Below, in pieces: positions 44,971 through 57,364 of a stretch of 64,000 nucleotides of DNA. Location of the stretch: NCBI GenBank assembly GCA_027475525.1, contig JAMWFC010000052.1, positions 620,001 to 684,000 of the forward strand. The letters run 5' to 3'. A model generated the notes under the pieces. That model did no database searches. It was not told where the DNA came from and saw only the letters and a program-made list of their open reading frames with translations. The translations under genes were made by a program, and so were the position numbers. The first letter of the stretch is position 1, and each line of letters starts with the position of its first letter. Source of the stretch: Macrolepiota albuminosa (lineage: Eukaryota > Basidiomycota > Agaricomycetes > Agaricales > Agaricaceae).

Positions 44971-47208
44971 ATGTCAATCTCGGCGACTCGACTCGCCCAC
45001 TTGACTCCCAGCGATCGAGCCATCTTTGCAACGAATGCACGCCTCATCTCCTGCCTTGTGACCGAATCACTGCTCAAAGCCTTATACATTCCGATCGCTG
45101 GGTTCGAGATCATTGGTGTCGCCGTTGTTCTCTTTGGTGAATTCGACGCACCACCACGGATCTATCAATCGAAGGACATCCTGGCCGTCGTCGCATTACA
45201 TGGCATTCCTTTCCTTCGTGAGGAGAGCACGGGCTCTTTTGAGAGAAAGATTGGTCTCCTTGATCCATTAGATATGGTGCCTTTGATCTTTGAGATCTCG
45301 CATGATTACAATGGTCCCGCTACAGAAGTATTGTTTAACAATCCGCATTCTTTCCTCTTAGCCTGACAATTCTAAACGATCAGCATGACGATCTGGGTGC
45401 AGCTATTCTGAAAACTCTTTGTCAACAAGAATGGGACATTGCAGTTTCAACGTGCCTCGAACCTTGCAAGAGTGCTGTATCGATCTGGGAGAAGTTTGGA
45501 TCAAGTCTGAATATGGGCAAATCCTTGGTTCAGGCTATTTCAACCGAGTTTTTGAGTTCTGTAAAATGGCAAAGTGAGTCATGTCTCCGTAGAACCTTTC
45601 CAGTTCGCTTACAACATCCCAGCTTATGCTTATGAAAACCCACCTCCTGTACCTCAATTTTCTTCCTCAAGTATTGAATGGGAGCAGTCCATTGTAGAAG
45701 GTCACCCCACACATCCCGTCCGTCATTCTTCGTTCCTCTGAAATTCAAATTCGACTGAGAATATTCTTCTTGTCGTAGATGCACAAATTGCGATACTTTT
45801 TACCGCCTTTACCAGACTTCGCCCCGGGGACCATAGATCTCTATCACCCACGACTGAGATTGGTTGCGGTTCCAAGAGATAATCTTCAAATAACGTACGA
45901 TTTTGAGGACCTTGTGCAGCCTGTCGTAGATGCTATGTTCAAAAAGGCCGGGAGAGATGTACAGATCCAGAAGAATTACGTTGCAGTACCCGTTCACGAA
46001 GTTCAGGTTACCCATATACAGGACAAGTTCAAAGAGGCAGAAATTTATCCCGAAGACATCAGCCTCGACTCATTTGCCCAACAGAGTTTACGGTCAAGAC
46101 ACCTCCTGACGTCGTTTTCCAGCGTGCTTACGATGTTTACAGGTCTGTTATTGTCCCAGAGGCATATACAGGACTATCTCTTAAGTTAGGAGTTGGTATC
46201 AAGCTGACTTCTGCTGTACGAACTATCTCTCCCGCATCTGCCTATTTGGGGCCACGATTTTCCAAACATGTTGTCCCTGCACTCTTTCTAGACCCAAAGA
46301 TAGTGACTGTCGCGAAAGAACTGGCGAGTGTCGTACACAAGCATCCGGACGGAGAGGTAGCAAAACATTGCGCTGCAATCATCCGGGAGGCCCACGAGAA
46401 CATGAGCGAAGAGCGCGGCGAGCGTCTCATTGTATGTACGGCTCTTGTAGAGAGTGGACATAGTGGCGAAGGAGGACACATCCCTCCTGTGATACGCGTC
46501 TTTGAATTAGATACAGAGGAGAAGCGTATTGAATGGCTCGGCAAGTAAGTCTCGAACCATGTTAACCCTTTCACCACTTTTTGATCTCTGTTATCGTCAG
46601 ATTTGTTCGTATGCTATTTGACGCGTTCCTTCCTTCCGTGCTTCACAATGGAGTTGCCTTTGAATGTCACCCTCAGAACTGCTTAGCCCGTTTTGACCTA
46701 GCGACCAAGGAACTCAAGGGTTTTATTATCCGTGACTTTGGAGGCCTACGCGTTCACCCTGAAACCCTTAAAGCATCCACCGGTGTGGATCTTGATGTTC
46801 TCGAAGGCCATTCCATCATCGCACCTGATCTTGAAGATGTATATACCCGGATGTATCACACGGTTTTCCACAATCATCTGCAGCAACTTATTCGAGTCCT
46901 TGGTTTGCATTATAATGGGCGCGGCTGGGATGTGGTTCGAGAACATCTCAACGCTGTGATACCCACAGATCACCCACTTCACGCTGCTTGGTTATCCCCC
47001 GAGAGGAAGAGTCTACCCTCTAAGTGCTTCCTCCGAATGCGGATGTCAGGGATGTATCGCTTTGTAAGTCCTCGTGTCTTCTCCGTGACTATTTCCGACT
47101 GTTGGAACATGACTAGCACCTTCATAGTCCTTTTCCTAACCTTATACACTACAAGGGTGTAGCTGATGCCAACTGATGGATATTTGTTTTTTCTGCTTTC
47201 AGATGTAA
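44971..47208 (+). CDS. IucA/IucC-family NIS siderophore synthetase homologue, gene A
   Basis: Seven exons: 44971-45327, 45384-45573, 45623-45717, 45779-46092, 46143-46544, 46601-47063 and 47203-47208, giving 608 aa, the normal family size. Conserved marks are EGHPTHPMHKLR (ATP/substrate motif), KLTSAVRTISP, GVAFECHPQNCLARF, IIRDFGGLRVHPETL and LPSKCFLRMRM of the FhuF-like C-terminus. NIS synthetases join citrate or similar acids to amines or alcohols with ATP, making siderophores without an NRPS. The last exon is just ATG TAA, so the protein stops about 19 residues earlier than gene B. Exon sizes (95 nt and 463 nt) match gene B exactly, so they arose by tandem duplication. No acyltransferase, hydroxylase or transporter gene lies next to it, so the product cannot be guessed. 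Confidence 0.9.
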
Positions 47209-48028
47209 GTTGACGAGATGCATTTATTTAACTCGATATATCTCTTTGTTCCTAACGATTCATTCTCCGGCACCACATCAGTACCTTCCTTACTTTCGAT
47301 ACCATGGTCCGAATTTCTGCATTCCTTTGAGTACAACCAGCACACCTGAAAGGTCAAGGATAACTTGGAGGCTGTAAGCTTGACTAGTTGAGAACAAGGA
47401 TCGGCCACTGTCGGTTAAACGTTTGACCTCGAGGAAGCAACGTTATGTAAGTAATATGACGTCAGGAGGCTTGGAATCAAATTTCATCTCCGATGCAAAT
47501 CCGAGGTTTGCTTGTCATCATTTCTGGAATTTCTCAAACTCTGCCATGAATCGAGTCTTGAAATGCCCAGGTCCATCTTCCTTTCCTCAGCCTGGCTTTC
47601 TATATAGTCAATCCAATTGATACGAGGATACGGCGCCATCCATCTCATATTCTTGGTACCAGACGTAGTGATCGAGACGCCACGTTCCTATCGAGTACTC
47701 CAAACGGAACACGTTTGAAGCCCGATAATCTCAGGTCTGCGGTCGTGGGATACGATATTGACACTGTAGCGTCATCAAAATCGATACTGACTTAAAATCA
47801 TCGATCAAGCATTCACGGAGACCAATTTCGCTTTACACTTCGAGAAGGAATTGCACCGTAGGTCGTCGTCGTCGTTGTTCTACTGGGTCTGACTGCAAGT
47901 TCTTAGTCTTTTATTGCCATCTCAACCGCGAGGTCTTTCGTTGAAATAACGGTTCTGGAAGCATTTGAACAACCATCCAATCAAATCTTTGGCCGACTGA
48001 AAAGACGACCCTATTTCAAAATTTTCCC
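47209..48028. other. intergenic between the two NIS genes
   Basis: 820 bp with the 3' flank of gene A and the promoter of gene B. No gene supported. Confidence 0.55.
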
Positions 48029-50209
48029 ATGTCGTCAGGTTCTAGATTGCCTCCGCCAGAGCACGCAGCTTTTGCTGTCAACTCTCGACTTCTCTCTTGC
48101 CTCGTGACTGAAAAGCTTTTGCGAGCGATTTATATCCCCATCATTGAGGGCTCTCCTATCTCAGGGATTCTGATTGTTCTCTCAAAACACCTAGTTTCAG
48201 AACCTCCCATTCTAGATCGCACTTTGCGAGGGAATGACATTTTCGCTATAGTTCCCCTCCGTCATGCACCAGTCATCGCCCCAGTTACTGAGACGGTTGT
48301 TCATAAACATGGACGCCCAGTAGAACTTGTGGATCCACTCGATATGTTATCCGATATCTACGAATTCTCAGACAGGCAGGTCCAAGTCTTTGAGAACGTG
48401 AGGAGAATCTCATTATCTTTGACTTCTGCGTACGTATTAATGACAGTCGAACAGAATACTTTACGTGACACCATCCTCTCCTGCCTTGATACTCCTTTCT
48501 GGGAGTTAGAGCCTTCCGTTTCGTTGACACGAGTGATAGGAGTAGTTCACTTGTGGCAGAAGTTCGTCGATGGTATCATTCTTCAGGATGGTCTCCGAGA
48601 AGCAATCAAGGCGGAAATTCGAAGTTCATATGACTATCAACGTGCGTCATCCTTACATCGTGACTTAGTAATAATGCCCTGATAGCTCCTAAGTTTTGTC
48701 ATATCGTAATCCACCTCATTGCCCGTCTCTCACATCAACATCAATAGAATGGGAGCAAAGTCTTGTTGCGGGTCATCCTACTCATCCCGTGCGTCATATC
48801 ATCACCATATCGATGAATGATGTATGAAACTTCCTGATAGATGCACCGCGCTAGATCACTCCCTTCCACTGTTCTGGATTACGACTGGTACCATCCTCGC
48901 ATCCGATTCGTGCGTGTGCCACGGGATCTAGTCAATGTTGTAGGACCATTCGAAGCTTCTATTCGAGAATTAGCGAAGTCTGCAGCCAAAAGATGCGGAA
49001 GATGGATATCTGACGATCCTGATCTAATTTTGATGCCTGTGCACGAGTTACAAATTCCTAACATCGTTTCCAAGTTTCCAGACGTTGATGTCTTACATGA
49101 CGACATTAGTGTTCAAGCTTATGCTCAATCTAGTATCCGGTAAGTGTAATACCCACTCTGATTCACTTTTTTCTATTCTTTTACAACAAATAGAACTGTT
49201 ATTATACCGGAGCTTCATAATATGGCGCTCAAACTCGCGGTTGGCGTCAAGATTTCTTCTGCGCTCAGGACAATCTCGCATTTGACGGCTGACTTTGGAC
49301 CTCGCTTTTCAAACGAGATTGTCCCAAAGTTGACGATCAATCCTCAAATTCTTGTTATCTCGCGAGAGCCCGCGAGCGCTGTCTATCGTTCAGATGACCC
49401 AGACCTCGCGAAACATTTTACCGCCATTCTCAGAGAGGAGCTCCAACACGAAGAAGGTCACGCGCTTATTGTAAGTGCTGCCCTATTGGAAATGGATCAT
49501 GCTGGGCAGTCCAGCCGCACATCGGCCGTAGAAATCGCCTTTGGGCTGGATACATACGAGAAACGTGAAAAATTCCTGGATAGGTAATTCGTGGATTTAT
49601 TCTCCGCGTTCATCATTGATGTTTTTATAGATATATCCAGTTGGCATGCCAAGCTCTCCTTCCTCCTCTGATTCAAAACGGTGTCGCGTTTGAAGCACAT
49701 GCGCAAAATGTCCTCGCACGTTTTGATGTAACCACCGGAGAACTTATCGGGTTCGTCGTTCGAGATCTCGGTGGACTCCGCATCCATCCAGAGACGCTTC
49801 GCCAGTCAACTGGTGTTGACTTTCGCTTCCTTCCGGGGCATTGCGTGGCAACCAACACATTGGACGAGATCTATCCTAAATTTTACCATACATTTGTCCA
49901 CAACCATATTCAACGACTGATCCGAGTCCTGGGCATGCACGCTGATGGTCGTGGATGGGAGATGTTACGAGAGCACATGGGAGCTATTATCCCAGAAGAT
50001 CATCACCTTCGGCAACTCTGGCTGAGTCCTGACAGCAGACTTCTGCCATCCAAATGTCTGATGCGCATGAGAATGCGCGATTCTTACAGGGAGGTACGTT
50101 GATCCAGTTCTTTTGTCAAGTCCAAGCTTGAATTCACCGTCTTTAGATGGTCTACACTCTTGTTCCCAATATGATACAATATCGCCCAGAAAATGGAATG
50201 CAGGCTTGA
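48029..50209 (+). CDS. IucA/IucC-family NIS siderophore synthetase homologue, gene B
   Basis: Six exons: 48029-48641, 48694-48788, 48841-49139, 49194-49583, 49631-50093 and 50147-50209, giving 640 aa. The family motifs are complete: AGHPTHPMHRAR, KISSALRTISH, GVAFEAHAQNVLARF (the canonical EAHxQN), VVRDLGGLRIHPETL and LPSKCLMRMRM. The enzyme is expected to be cytosolic and to use ATP to activate a carboxylate for amide or ester formation. It is a tandem paralogue of gene A on the same strand. It lacks the first intron of A but shares the other intron positions, and has a longer C-terminal exon. Substrate selectivity may differ, since one motif reads EAHAQN here and ECHPQN in A. Some siderophores need two NIS enzymes acting in turn, so the pair may work together; this is inference. 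Confidence 0.92.
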
Positions 50210-50609
50210 TTTTTCGCTGTTTTGCTATGTACTTCGATGCCTATCTTGTCTACTTATGTGTATATATGATGTCGCGTTAACCGGCGCCCCTAAATTAAGT
50301 GTTTTGCACTTGGGGTCGGGAACTACCGAGTATTCATCAACCAAGGCATTACTGATTCGTTTGCGCCAAAGAATTGACGAACTGGGGTCGATGTGATCTG
50401 ATAAGATAGATGTGCTTCAACCGGCGACCGCATTCGCAAAATGATCATCGAAGGACATGGAAAAACTGATCACGGAATGGGAACCATCAGTAATTTCCGA
50501 ACAAATTGACTCGCGTTTCTTCCCTGCATATTGACGAGCCATAACGACGAGTCTCTGCATTTTCTCAAAGCAGTAAAACTCATTCTGGTCTTTCTGGAGA
50601 AGAAGTACA
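50210..50609. other. intergenic upstream of the C2 gene
   Basis: 400 bp of 3' flank and promoter; nothing else seen. Confidence 0.55.
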
Positions 50610-52332
50610 ATGCCGAACCAAGAGGTTGAACTGGGTACTTTGATCATTGTTGTCCTGAAGGCGAGAAACTTGAACGATAAGCATTCTTTCTACAAGCAAG
50701 ATGTGTTTGCGCAAGTGACCCTTAACGGTGAGACATCCATTAACTTGGTTTTGAGCCCAGGTTCATCATTTCGTTGTTTCACTGACAGGCACAACCAAGA
50801 AAACGAAGATTGCTATCAAAGGCGGCCAGCACCCTGAATGGGACGAGGAAATTCGATATCCGGTTATGAAGCAGTCTGGGGATAAATCAAGGAAATTGGA
50901 GGTCGCATGCTATGCTAAGGAGCCGAGGTCTGATGATCTATTGGGTCAAGGTGATGTCGACATCACCGACACATTGAGGACGGGAGAGTTCGATGGTATG
51001 TCTTTGACTCCACACATTCAGAGACATATCTAATATACATGATAACCTGTTCAAAATAATCTAGACTGGGTACCTCTGAACATTGATGGTGTGGTTCGAG
51101 GGGACTTGTATCTAGAGATGACGTTCTACTCGAACGGTCCAGCACCAGCGCTTCCTCCTTCGGCATCTCCGCAAGCAGTATCATCAAGTAACTTTCAAAG
51201 ACGTCCTTCGAAACTTGAAAGAATTGACCACTCACCTAATGTCGATCCACGACCAAGAGCTTCTTCGACTATATCGCTTCAACCAGGCCGTCACCCATCA
51301 GGATCTCTTGCGCCCGAGCCTCGTCGTCCTATCAACCAGTCCACGCCGGCTCAGCATGTTTCGGTGCCTATCTCTGACCGCTTTACCAGTGCGGTCCTCC
51401 ACGATCTTTTAAGTGATCCTGGGAGCAGTCAACAACCGCCGAGCAATGCCTATCTTATTTCAAAAAGTCATCACTCGAGATCGCCTTCCCCTTCATCCTC
51501 AGAACGGGTCGAGTCGCCGCTTCCGGCACTGCCACGCGAAGCAACTCCCCCAGCAGGACTTCCATCCATCCTTCTGCCCGGTAGGGGAAGACCACGGACT
51601 TCATCGCATACTGCCCCAGAGCTTCCTTCGGCATCGCGAGCTAAAGTAGGAAGAGTCGTGTCTTCGCCAAATCCTTCACAACATGTTCCGGCACATTCGC
51701 AAGGAACTTTCGCCTCTGGGTCTCTGGCACAACACGATCATAATTTGTCCAGCAGAAATAGCCATCTTGCACCAGGGCCAGCGTTATCTCCTACTTCGTT
51801 TTCTTCCGACTCGACTGCCATTCGGCCTCCCTATGGTGCTCCTGTTTCTACAGCGTGGCGTCCAGAGGCAACATCAACCGAGTCTTTCTCTTTCCCCGTA
51901 CCTATGGTCAACGCTCCTGCCCCTGGAGAACTTGACAGCCAGGCAAACTATACATATACCCCACCATCTCCAGCAGGTTATGCCCCACCTCCGCTTCAGG
52001 CAGCTTACCCTTTACAGCCAAGTTATCTGCAAGCAAGCTATCCTCTTCAACCAACATCTCAACACTGGCAGCAGCCCTCATTTACAGATAGACCCTCTGA
52101 CCCGTTCCTCCAAGCCCGCTATTCAACACCCCTTCCTCTTCCTCCTGGATCCGTGACCCCACCTCGTGGCCAAAGATCTGGATCTTCCATTGCTGTCGCC
52201 AATCCTGATCAAACTCGCATTGAAGCACTTAGACAAGTGGAGAAAGAAACGGAACGACGAATGACACAAGAGGAAATGGACCGCGAGATGGCGTTGGCAC
52301 TGGATAGGGAACTCAATCTAGAGGGAAGTTGA
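50610..52332 (+). CDS. C2-domain protein with long proline-rich tail (Fic1/Inn1-like)
   Basis: Three exons: 50610-50727, 50789-50995 and 51065-52332, giving 530 aa. Residues 1-130 form one C2 domain (GTLIIVVLKARNL, QHPEWDEEIRYPV, DDLLGQGDVDI). The rest is a disordered Ser/Pro-rich tail with PxxP motifs and a PLQPSYLQASYPLQPT repeat. It ends in a charged helix (QVEKETERRMTQEEMDREMA). This layout, an N-terminal C2 plus a proline-rich tail that binds SH3 proteins, is that of the ingression proteins Fic1 and Inn1, which link the cytokinetic ring to the plasma membrane and septum synthesis. The assignment rests on architecture rather than on a specific motif, so other fungal C2 proteins remain possible. 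Confidence 0.8.
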
Positions 52333-52509
52333 AGGTATGTATACCCACACCCGCGTGGTTGCAAGGAGTAGGATTGCCAACGGGACGGGCATCGGGGAGA
52401 TAATGCTGTCTGTTACAAACTATTCCGAAATATATACTGTCGAATCGGTTAAAATGATATAACTATAACTAATCGCATGTCTTTTATATATGAAGGCGCA
52501 TAGATAGAA

Positions 52510-53489
52510 CTACGAGATTGAAGTTACTCTTCTTTCTGCCATTGGCTGCATATCGCCATCCGAGCCAGCACGGATTCGGCCCTTTTTGTACTGGCCCTTG
52601 CGCACGCCCTTGGCTTGCCTGAGGTCATAGAAGAAGGTGAGGAGGTAAAAAGTGAAGCCGAAAGCAATGGTCCATTCCAATATAGCTAAGGATGCCATTG
52701 AGTCGCTTGAATAGATGAATTGACCGATGATTTGGAAGCTCACCTCCAACATCTACGTTCCTGTATAAAGTTATGGCAAAGGCTATCGCAAGCATGATGA
52801 GAATGCTTGCGATTATAGCCTTCATAGTGTAGGCGATTTTAAGTTTGCGGACTTCAGAAAAGTCATGGCTGATCCAGCGGTACTGAATGGGCATAAGCCT
52901 CCAGTTTACACAGCAAAAATGGACGTTGGTCACCTCGGTAACCGTAAAAATGGCACTGAGCGCCACGCCTACCATAAAAACCAGAAGGAATGATCGATGC
53001 GCGCTCACGTATCGTTTAGTATCAAAAATGGAAAGGAGTATGAGTCCTAGTCCACCGATAAGTGAGCCAAGAATTGCAAGACAAGAAAACACAAGCTCTC
53101 GTTTCCGCATGTTAGGCAAAAGCCTATCATTGAAATTGTTAAGAGTGCTAACATGGATCTCGCTCGTTCTCTTACCTGCCTGAATGCCTGAGTGCTCGCT
53201 CTATGCATAGGCAAAGGAAGAAACCTGTGCCTGTGACCGCACAACCAGCAATAAATAGTGGTTTCAGAATGTCGGCGCCAATATCAGATATGTATGCAAT
53301 CTTTCCATCCTGTGAAGGATATTTGGGTCGGCCGCTTGCGAGCCACGTAATCAACATTGCCCACAAAGTACCTCAAGACCGTTAGATGGATAGCCCCAAT
53401 AAGAGACAGGATGAGCATATACCAAACCAGATGAATGATGTGAAAAGTGGGATCCAAACATAAATCCAATGCTGATGGCGAAGGGGCAT
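52510..53489 (-). CDS. Frag1/DRAM/Sfk1-family membrane protein
   Basis: Four exons: 53489-53423, 53371-53176, 53123-52744 and 52685-52510, giving 272 aa. Six hydrophobic helices are visible, beginning WIPLFTSFIWF. The family hallmark YPSQDGKIAYISDIGADILKP lies in the first loop and is followed by FIAGCAVTGTGFFLCL. The end is AILEWTIAFGFTFYLLTFFYDL with a basic tail. Members include Sfk1, which influences phosphoinositide and sterol balance at the plasma membrane, and DRAM, a lysosomal protein in animals. The gene converges on the C2 gene, 177 bp apart. Splice phases all agree, so the model is firm, while the exact role is not. Confidence 0.88.
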
Positions 53490-54106
53490 ATAGCTTAGAA
53501 CAAGATATGACGCGAAATAAGGATATTCAGGGAGAAGCTAATATGTAAAACACAGTGATTTTGGAACAAGACAACCTCGCGATCGAAAGAATGTTTAAAT
53601 TTGACGTCATTGCGGTAGAACCTGACTCCGCTATTTTCACCATCTGCGGACGTGTTGCTCCCTGGAGAGTAATCGAAATCTCTTAGCTTGCATAGTCGAA
53701 TTCTTCAAGGGACACCATGGCGAAAACAAGTCTGTTTACATAAGCTTCGGAGTCCTTTTCCCTGTCTAATTAACAGCGTATACGGCGCCTACGGGGTCAT
53801 GCGTGCGATTCCTCTTGAGTAGAAACCTCCTCTCGCTTCTCATATATGTTGTTCAAGAAGTCTATGATCAAGAATGGCTACGATCAATGGTCAAAATAAT
53901 AGGCAATTGCAATGGTGTCAGCCTCTGTCATGATTGTTATCTCGATATACGTGAAGAACAGGATCAATGGCGACCTTGATCGTACTTATGACTCCCTAGA
54001 ATGAAATTTGTTCCTTCATTGCCCGCATGACGGTCTTTCGTATCCAACTTTCCAGACGCGATGTAAAAACTCATCCTCAAACACTCAAGTAACAGCTGTA
54101 CATCAT

Positions 54107-54723
54107 CCTTTCTTTCTATTTCTCCTCCCAATGTAATCCATGCGCTCCTTTATTTTTTCTTCGTTGTATTGTTTACACAAAGCCTCCATAGCCGTATTCC
54201 TAAGCCATGTAAGGCACTTCTGGAAGTATCCATCTTCATCGGTATGGAAACGGACCCGTAATATTTGAGACGCTTTCCTTGAAAGCAGGCTGACTGGACG
54301 CGACATACATCAATAGTGACATCCTGACAGCTGGCGGCTGCGTCGTGGCCAGAACTAGTTTCATTGTACCTCACAACCAACTTATACTGAACTATGCACA
54401 ACAATCTTCGCTAACCTTGACTACCAATTGATTTGGTCGATCGCGTCTTCAGTGGTAATTTCGGCATATACGCTATATATGGCGAAGAAGACCAACTAGG
54501 GGAACCAACTGCAAGCAGTCCGAGCTCAACTGGTTAGACAACCAAATTCCTGTTAGACCCCGACTGACCTTCTTCGGTTATAATCAACAAAAAATGACGC
54601 CAGCGTCGGTGCTAACAACTTGCGAGTGGACACTGCAAATGCTTCAATATCAAGAGTGCACTCTTCGGTGCACTTACACCCGTAGTAGTGTCATGAGATT
54701 CCGCATTTCTTGCGTCTGCCATT
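54107..54723 (-). CDS. possible multi-exon gene, model unresolved
   Basis: Coding-like pieces lie in order on the minus strand: MADARNAESHDTTT from 54723, STRKLLAPTLASFFVDYNRR, FAIYSVYAEITTEDAIDQIN, YNETSSGHDAAASC, and FHTDEDGYFQKCLTWLRNTA ending in a basic tail near 54107. Candidate splice sites exist between them, but I could not find one path that keeps phase throughout. It may be a real small gene with an unusual splice or a recently broken one. No family recognised. Confidence 0.3.
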
Positions 54724-54926
54724 GATATATAGTTCCACAAGTTCTTGATATTCCTGCTTCGCGGAACCCTCGACGACCGTCAACCATTCAAAAGGCAAAC
54801 ATTGAGTCACATCGAGGGTTAAGCTATAATAGGGACGTGGGCGATAATTTTAAGCTCCTCACGTCTTTGCCTGTGTGTCAGACATAATTATTAAGCCAAT
54901 TATTGCCATTGGAGTCGTGGCGTGTC

Positions 54927-55004
54927 GAATTTCCCCGGAGAATCTGGTGATTGAATTTCTCCGGGGAATCTGGTGATTGAATTTCTCCGAGGAATCTGGT
55001 GATT
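54927..55004. repeat. 26-bp minisatellite, three units
   Basis: Units 54927-54952, 54953-54978 and 54979-55004 (core GAATCTGGTGATT) differ by one or two bases. Unlike the 77-bp repeats they are diverged and look natural. Confidence 0.85.
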
Positions 55005-55238
55005 AGAGATAGTACCTCTACTACGACTTCCTCTTATTCGGACCAGCAGCCACGAATAAAAAAGCAGCAGAGTTGTTTATAACCAAGTGAGGACATAACA
55101 ATGAACCTTGCAGTGTTGCGAGACTTGGTGGTGCATATGGTCATGTTGTACCAGTACATACACAATGTGGGCTCGACCTGACGGGGACATAAATGAAAAG
55201 GGATAAAACTTGAAACCTGTTTTTTTAAGAAAAAAAAA

Positions 55239-56213
55239 TCAAGCATAGATACTCGTCTCGACGACAGGCGGAGAGAATGGTGATGGTGCGGCGTAGACAC
55301 CCGTAGGAGAAACACCTGCTGCTGCAAGTTTCTTGAATATCTGTAAATGAGGTTAAGCTTGAACAAAAACCACAAAGATGGCTCTCGTCTTTCGTTGGTA
55401 CAGAGCACTTACTTGAACGTATACATCGGACGACTGGCCCCCGCTCACAGCCCATCGCCCGTCAATAATTGTCAAGGGCACACCAGTGATGCCGATACTC
55501 CGAGCCTTGTCGCACATGTTTTCGACCTCTTTTTCCAATTCGTCTGATTGCAGAAATTTCACAGCCTGAAAAAGCTTGATATTGGATGGTTATCTGAGCA
55601 ACAATTTCGGGCGAACCTCGTTTTTTGACATCATGCCAGCAGCCTCAGCGATCTCAGCAAGAACATTTATGTCAGCGATATCCTTGCTTTCTTCAAGGTT
55701 GGCTTTGAAAATTCCACAGAGTACCGGCAGCTGTAGTCTCTGTCCGCCCGCCTTACCAGCTTTCGTCACTAGCCTGTGAGCACGCGTCGATTGACTCATG
55801 ACGCCGCGGAAAGAACTGCAAGGTCTACGTGAGCCCTTGTTGAATGGAAACCAATCGATAATCCTACATCGGTATATTTTTCTGAGCCGCCCATTTGGTT
55901 ATGGCAGTTTTGAGATTCTGGAATCCACTTTTGCCAAGGTGATTCATATAAAAGGTCTCTTTGTCAACTTTACTGGCGCCTTCAGGTATCAGCGCATCAT
56001 TAACCAACCGGAAAGGCATGTGTTCGAGCTCGAATGATAATGGTAGATGCAAAGTATCTTTGCAATAAGAGACCGCGTCCAGTAATTCATGTTGGCTAAT
56101 CCAACAGTTTGCACAAACCTGGACATGCATATTCGGTAAGTCGAGAGCACCTGGACAATTCACAAACGCACGAAGTCATTCACAATCGTCAATTTGACCA
56201 CTCGTTCTTGCAT
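55239..56213 (-). CDS. DsbA/FrnE-family thioredoxin-fold oxidoreductase
   Basis: Five exons: 56213-56172, 56118-55868, 55815-55617, 55565-55413 and 55340-55239, giving 248 aa. The start MQERVVKLTIVNDF forms the first beta strand of the thioredoxin fold and is joined in phase 0 to VCANCWISQHELLDA, so the active site is CANC. The helical insert and the end of the fold follow, with VTKAGKAGGQRL and GITGVPLTIIDGRWAVSGGQ, the latter carrying the conserved cis-proline. This is the DsbA-like FrnE/HCCA-isomerase group, soluble proteins likely acting in thiol redox or glutathione-dependent isomerisation. CANC differs from the usual CPWC of the group, so activity may be altered. No signal peptide is seen. 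Confidence 0.87.
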
Positions 56214-57364
56214 AATGCGATACCTAGCTCCTGACGAGGTAGTAGTTCACAGTCCAATCTTGGATTGTGGGTATGTATTGGCAGCCGGCTTTACAAGTTT
56301 GAACGCAACAAGTGGAGGGAAAAAAGAAGAGAATAACCTTAAATTGCTGAGTAGAGGACAGAATGATAATCATAGAAACGGGCTGACTGAGCTTATAGTC
56401 CCGCGGAGCTGTCTTCCATGGGTCAGTCATTCAGACGTGTGACCAACCCATTAGTCACACTCCCGAACCTTGTCCCGAACGAGCATGCCGCGCGACAACC
56501 AATTGAAGTATTTTGGCATAATTGTATTCCTCCAGCTGGAAAGTTTGGCTGCTCTCAACACAAAATTCTAAGTGACACGTCGGGCATCGGTTGAGCTTCT
56601 TATCTTATCATTTTTACTGTCAAATCTGTTTTGCTGACTCACGCCATGATTTACCCTGGTTTCAACGAAGAGAGGGACTAATCCCTCGAGGTTTTGTTCT
56701 CGGAAAAATGATAAAACAACACTTGATGGCGAACCTATGTATTCATTAGATCTGAATCAACTTCGGTAGAACTATGCTATTCGACCACATTGTTATCGGA
56801 CAGGCGAAGATATATCAGTTGCTTGTGTCTGGTCTTCAACTCGGACCAACTTTCCTAGAAAGTGAGTATGTCAAATGTCATTCAAGGGCGAGTCACATGA
56901 AGGCGTGCCATGGAGAACATTTCAAGTTAGTCATTGGCAGAAGCATGGATAGTCAACTGGCAAGACCTTGAGGGCTAGGTACCCAAACAAGAGCCCGGGT
57001 TCACACTGAGGATTGCCAACGTTCGTTCCGGTTCTATATTTACTTATAGCTTGGTGATGGATGCAACTCCTGAGTAATAATGACTACACTAGTGTACCAT
57101 TTTCTTTATGAAAATGGCGCCCTTCCAAATGTAGGCACGTAATGCAGGAGGGACGTATTTTGCTGTGTGACCTTGGTGTGACTACAAGCGACTGAGTCTC
57201 AACCAACCATCAAAAACGTTACATGCAGGATATCGTAGGGGAAGAAAATTGTGGGGAAAAGAACAACCATTGAGATATTCAACGGTAAGAGAAGGCACAA
57301 GCAAGCTCGGACCAGAGTACATACTACTCTTTAGAGATGAGCAGATGTAATTTTGAATCCAGAC
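56214..57364. other. intergenic, nothing supported
   Basis: 1.15 kb between the FrnE-like and F-box genes; only short unconvincing frames. Confidence 0.5.

Larger units (their letters stand above)
53490..55238. other. intergenic with one unresolved candidate gene and a minisatellite
   Basis: 1.7 kb. The candidate gene and the 26-bp repeat are listed separately. The rest (53500-54100) has no supported frame. Confidence 0.45.

Noticed and set aside
54927..55004. 26-bp repeat as another assembly artefact
   Set aside because: Units are short, three in number and diverged, so they fit a natural minisatellite.
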